Positions 61,885 through 64,000 of a DNA stretch of 64,000 bases are shown piece by piece. Location of the stretch: contig NZ_CP107869.1 in NCBI RefSeq assembly GCF_036013645.1, positions 6,386,001-6,450,000 on the forward strand, read 5' to 3'. This stretch comes from Streptomyces sp. NBC_00490. GTDB taxonomy: Bacteria; Actinomycetota; Actinomycetes; Streptomycetales; Streptomycetaceae. Made by a program: the position numbers and the translations under genes. Below the pieces are notes generated by a model. The model was not told the DNA's origin. It saw only the letters and a list, made by a program, of their open reading frames with translations, and ran no database searches. The first letter of the stretch is position 1, and each line of letters opens with the position of its first letter.

Positions 61885-63153
61885 TTGCTGACGTCTGTCT
61901 TCATCGCCGCCGTCTCGCTCGCCTTGTTCTGGATGGCGGCGTTCACCCTGTGGTGGCAGATGCACGCGTGGCGCACGCCCGAGGTGCTCGCCTCCACCCG
62001 GTTCAGCAGACCGGACGGGGGCGAGCATGTGTCGTTCTCGCTGCTGCTGCCCGCGCGCCACGAACAGGCCGTGCTGGACCACACCATCCAGCGGCTGCTG
62101 GAGTCCAGCCACACCGACTTCGAGATCATCGTCATCGTCGGGCACGACGACCCGGAGACCACGGCAGTGGCCGAGAAGGCGGCGGCGCGTGACCCGCGCG
62201 TCCGCGTCGTCGTCGACACCCACGAGAAGAAGAACAAGCCGAAGGCCATGAACACGGCGCTGCCGCACTGCCGCGGCGACGTCGTCGGGGTCTTCGACGC
62301 CGAGGACCAGGTCCACCCCGAGCTCCTCGCCCATGTCGACCACGCCTTCAGGACCACCGGGGCCGACGTCGTCCAGGGCGGTGTGCAGCTCATCAACTTC
62401 CACTCCAGCTGGTACAGCCTGCGCAACTGCCTGGAGTATTTCTTCTGGTTCCGCTCCCGGCTGCACCTGCACGCGCAGAAGGGGTTCATCCCGCTCGGCG
62501 GCAACACCGTCTTCGTGCGGACCGGCACCCTCAAGGAGGCCGGGGGCTGGGATCCCGACTGTCTCGCCGAGGACTGCGACCTGGGCGTACGGCTCTCCAG
62601 CGTCGGCAAGAAGGTCGTCGTCGCCTACGACTCCGACATGGTGACCCGGGAGGAGACCCCCGGCTCGCTCATGTCGCTGCTCAAGCAGCGCACCCGCTGG
62701 AACCAGGGCTTCCTCCAGGTCTACCGGAAGAAGGACTGGAAGCAACTCCCCGGTCTCGGACAGCGGTTGCTCGCCCGCTACACCCTCATGACGCCGTTCC
62801 TCCAGGCCTTCTCCGGCGTCGTCATCCCGCTCAACGTGGCGATCGCGCTCTTCCTCGACGTGCCGGTCGGCGTCGCCTTCATCACCTTCCTGCCGGCCGT
62901 CACCGCACTGGTCACGTTCGTCTTCGAGATCGTCGGACTGCACGACTTCGGCAAGCAGTACGGCCTGCGCGTGCGCTCCGTCCACTACCTCAAGCTCGTC
63001 GTGGGCGGCCCCTTCTACCAGGTGCTCCTCGCCGGGGCCGCCGTCCGCGCCGTATGGCGTGAGCAACGCGGCCGGAACGACTGGGAGTTGACCACCCATG
63101 TCGGTGCGCATCTGAACCAGGCACCGGCGCTCCGAGAGGACGTCCCCGCGTGA
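61885..63153 (+). CDS. Family 2 glycosyltransferase, membrane-bound
   Basis: A 422-aa glycosyltransferase. It has an N-terminal helix (FIAAVSLALFWMAAFTLWW). The GT-A domain has LLLPARHEQAVLDHTI, the metal motif in GVFDAEDQ, the acid pair CLAEDCDLGVRL and QRTRWNQG (QxxRW of processive enzymes). C-terminal membrane helices follow. TTG 61885 with GGGGGGA upstream is the start. It is coupled (GTGA) to the GT-C gene, so both likely build a cell-surface glycan or glycolipid. Confidence 0.9.
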   Translation: MLTSVFIAAVSLALFWMAAFTLWWQMHAWRTPEVLASTRFSRPDGGEHVSFSLLLPARHEQAVLDHTIQRLLESSHTDFEIIVIVGHDDPETTAVAEKAAARDPRVRVVVDTHEKKNKPKAMNTALPHCRGDVVGVFDAEDQVHPELLAHVDHAFRTTGADVVQGGVQLINFHSSWYSLRNCLEYFFWFRSRLHLHAQKGFIPLGGNTVFVRTGTLKEAGGWDPDCLAEDCDLGVRLSSVGKKVVVAYDSDMVTREETPGSLMSLLKQRTRWNQGFLQVYRKKDWKQLPGLGQRLLARYTLMTPFLQAFSGVVIPLNVAIALFLDVPVGVAFITFLPAVTALVTFVFEIVGLHDFGKQYGLRVRSVHYLKLVVGGPFYQVLLAGAAVRAVWREQRGRNDWELTTHVGAHLNQAPALREDVPA

Positions 63154-64000
63154 CCTCCACCCTTCCCGCGGTGACCGTTCCCCAGGTCCCCGCGCAGCGG
63201 CAGCCTGTGCCCGACGTGCGTCCGGCCGGCCGAACGGCCCCGTCGAAACGCCCCGACCTCCTCCTGTGCGGTGCGCTCCTCGTCGCGATCCTCACCGTCC
63301 AGGGCTGGAACATCGCCGACTACCCGACCCTCAGCGACGACGAGGGCACCTACCTCGCCCAGGCCTGGGCCGTCCAGGAGGGCAAGGGCCTGGCCCACTA
63401 CACCTACTGGTACGACCACCCGCCGCTCGGCTGGATCCAGATAGCCGTGCTCACCTGGATCCCGAAGATGCTGAGCCCCGAGTCGATGACCGTCGGCTCG
63501 ATGCGGGTGACGATGCTGCTGGTCAGCGCGGTCAGCGCGGCCCTCGTGTACGTCCTCGGGCGCCGGCTCGCCCTGCCGCGCTGGGCCGCCGGGCTCGGCA
63601 TGGCCCTCTTCGGGCTCTCCCCGCTCTCCGTGGTCCTCCAGCGGGAGATCTTCCTCGACAACCTCGCGGTGATGTGGACGCTCCTCGCGTTCACCCTCGC
63701 CGCGTCCCCGAGCCGCCACCTCTGGCACCACTTCGGTGCGGGCGTCGCCGCCGCGACGGCCGTCCTCACCAAGGAGACGATGCTCGTCGTCCTGCCGGCG
63801 CTGCTGCTCACCATGTGGCGCCACAGCCACCGGGACACCCGCAAGTTCGCCCTCACCGGCGCCATCACGGCATGCACGCTGCTCGGTCTCGCGTACCCCC
63901 TGTTCGCCCTGCTCAAGGGCGAGTTGCTGCCCGGCGGCGGACACGTGTCGCTGTGGGACGGGGTCAAGTACCAGATGACCAGGCCCGGTTCGGGCTTCAT
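63150..64000 (+). CDS. GT-C glycosyltransferase (PMT/ArnT-like), partial
   Basis: The first 283 residues of a polytopic glycosyltransferase that runs off the right edge. A basic Pro-rich head is followed by a helix (LLLCGALLVAILTVQGW) and the outer loop with the catalytic acid motif TLSDDEGTYLAQAW. Then come YWYDHPPLGWIQ and several helices (VTMLLVSAVSAALVYVLG, AAATAVLTKETMLVVLPAL). This fits the dolichyl- or polyprenyl-phosphate-sugar dependent PMT/ArnT fold. The GTG start overlaps the stop of the GT2 gene. Confidence 0.88.
   Translation, partial: MTSTLPAVTVPQVPAQRQPVPDVRPAGRTAPSKRPDLLLCGALLVAILTVQGWNIADYPTLSDDEGTYLAQAWAVQEGKGLAHYTYWYDHPPLGWIQIAVLTWIPKMLSPESMTVGSMRVTMLLVSAVSAALVYVLGRRLALPRWAAGLGMALFGLSPLSVVLQREIFLDNLAVMWTLLAFTLAASPSRHLWHHFGAGVAAATAVLTKETMLVVLPALLLTMWRHSHRDTRKFALTGAITACTLLGLAYPLFALLKGELLPGGGHVSLWDGVKYQMTRPGSGF

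Overview
The window is high-GC actinobacterial chromosome, almost certainly Streptomyces. The evidence is GC-rich third codon positions, many GTG/TTG starts with GGAGG-type ribosome sites, mycothiol chemistry (mca), an acyl-CoA carboxylase epsilon subunit, a LADTG sortase signal, and a gene order that matches, from memory, the S. coelicolor core around pccB-birA-cya, hutH, metB-ilvA-greA-mca. No rRNA, tRNA or CRISPR array was seen.

1-15.7 kb: an SGNH esterase; the pccE-pccB carboxylase pair divergent from the biotin ligase birA; a class III nucleotide cyclase; an enoyl-CoA hydratase; a 60-bp tandem repeat; a GAF-GGDEF diguanylate cyclase; hutH; a lipoprotein and a sortase-anchored surface protein; an L,D-transpeptidase lipoprotein; a MacB-like ABC exporter. 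15.7-36.4 kb: a secreted subtilisin-like protease, an ABM-truncated-globin fusion, an XRE regulator with a divergent zinc alcohol dehydrogenase, a siderophore uptake operon under an iron box, a DUF3152 lipid-independent secreted/anchored protein, an AfsQ-like two-component system with its lipoprotein, DUF4291, one msrA, a MerR-HEAT pair and an AI-2E-family permease.

36.5-41.1 kb is foreign DNA of lower GC inserted into the 3' end of a second msrA. The native last 16 codons of msrA are stranded at 36457-36507. The element supplies a substitute tail that keeps a Ser-Cys-Pro. A third, internal attachment-like site at 40332-40418 suggests two elements in tandem. The cargo is a four-gene minus-strand run: a Crp/Fnr regulator with an intact cyclic-nucleotide pocket, a nucleotidyltransferase-fold protein, a two-helix membrane protein and a small class III cyclase-like enzyme. 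This looks like a self-contained cyclic-nucleotide signalling module, possibly defensive. Next to it lie decayed genes (a nuclease-like protein and a DUF4291 copy).

41.1-48.4 kb returns to core genes: msrA, a hypothetical membrane protein, metB, a sigma-region-4-like protein, MarR, ilvA and an ABC ATPase. The permease gene that follows is split by a second element (48636-52541). This one carries a large serine recombinase with an IS5-type DUF4096 tail and a full substitute 3' three-quarters of the permease gene, so the disrupted gene stays intact as a chimera while the native 3' part is stranded at 52528-53142.

53.2-64 kb: greA, DUF4307, mca, a STAND/TPR protein with an Arg in Walker A, a divergent pair whose shared promoter region looks deleted, a DUF255 thioredoxin-domain protein, a GT2 glycosyltransferase, and a GT-C glycosyltransferase running off the right edge.
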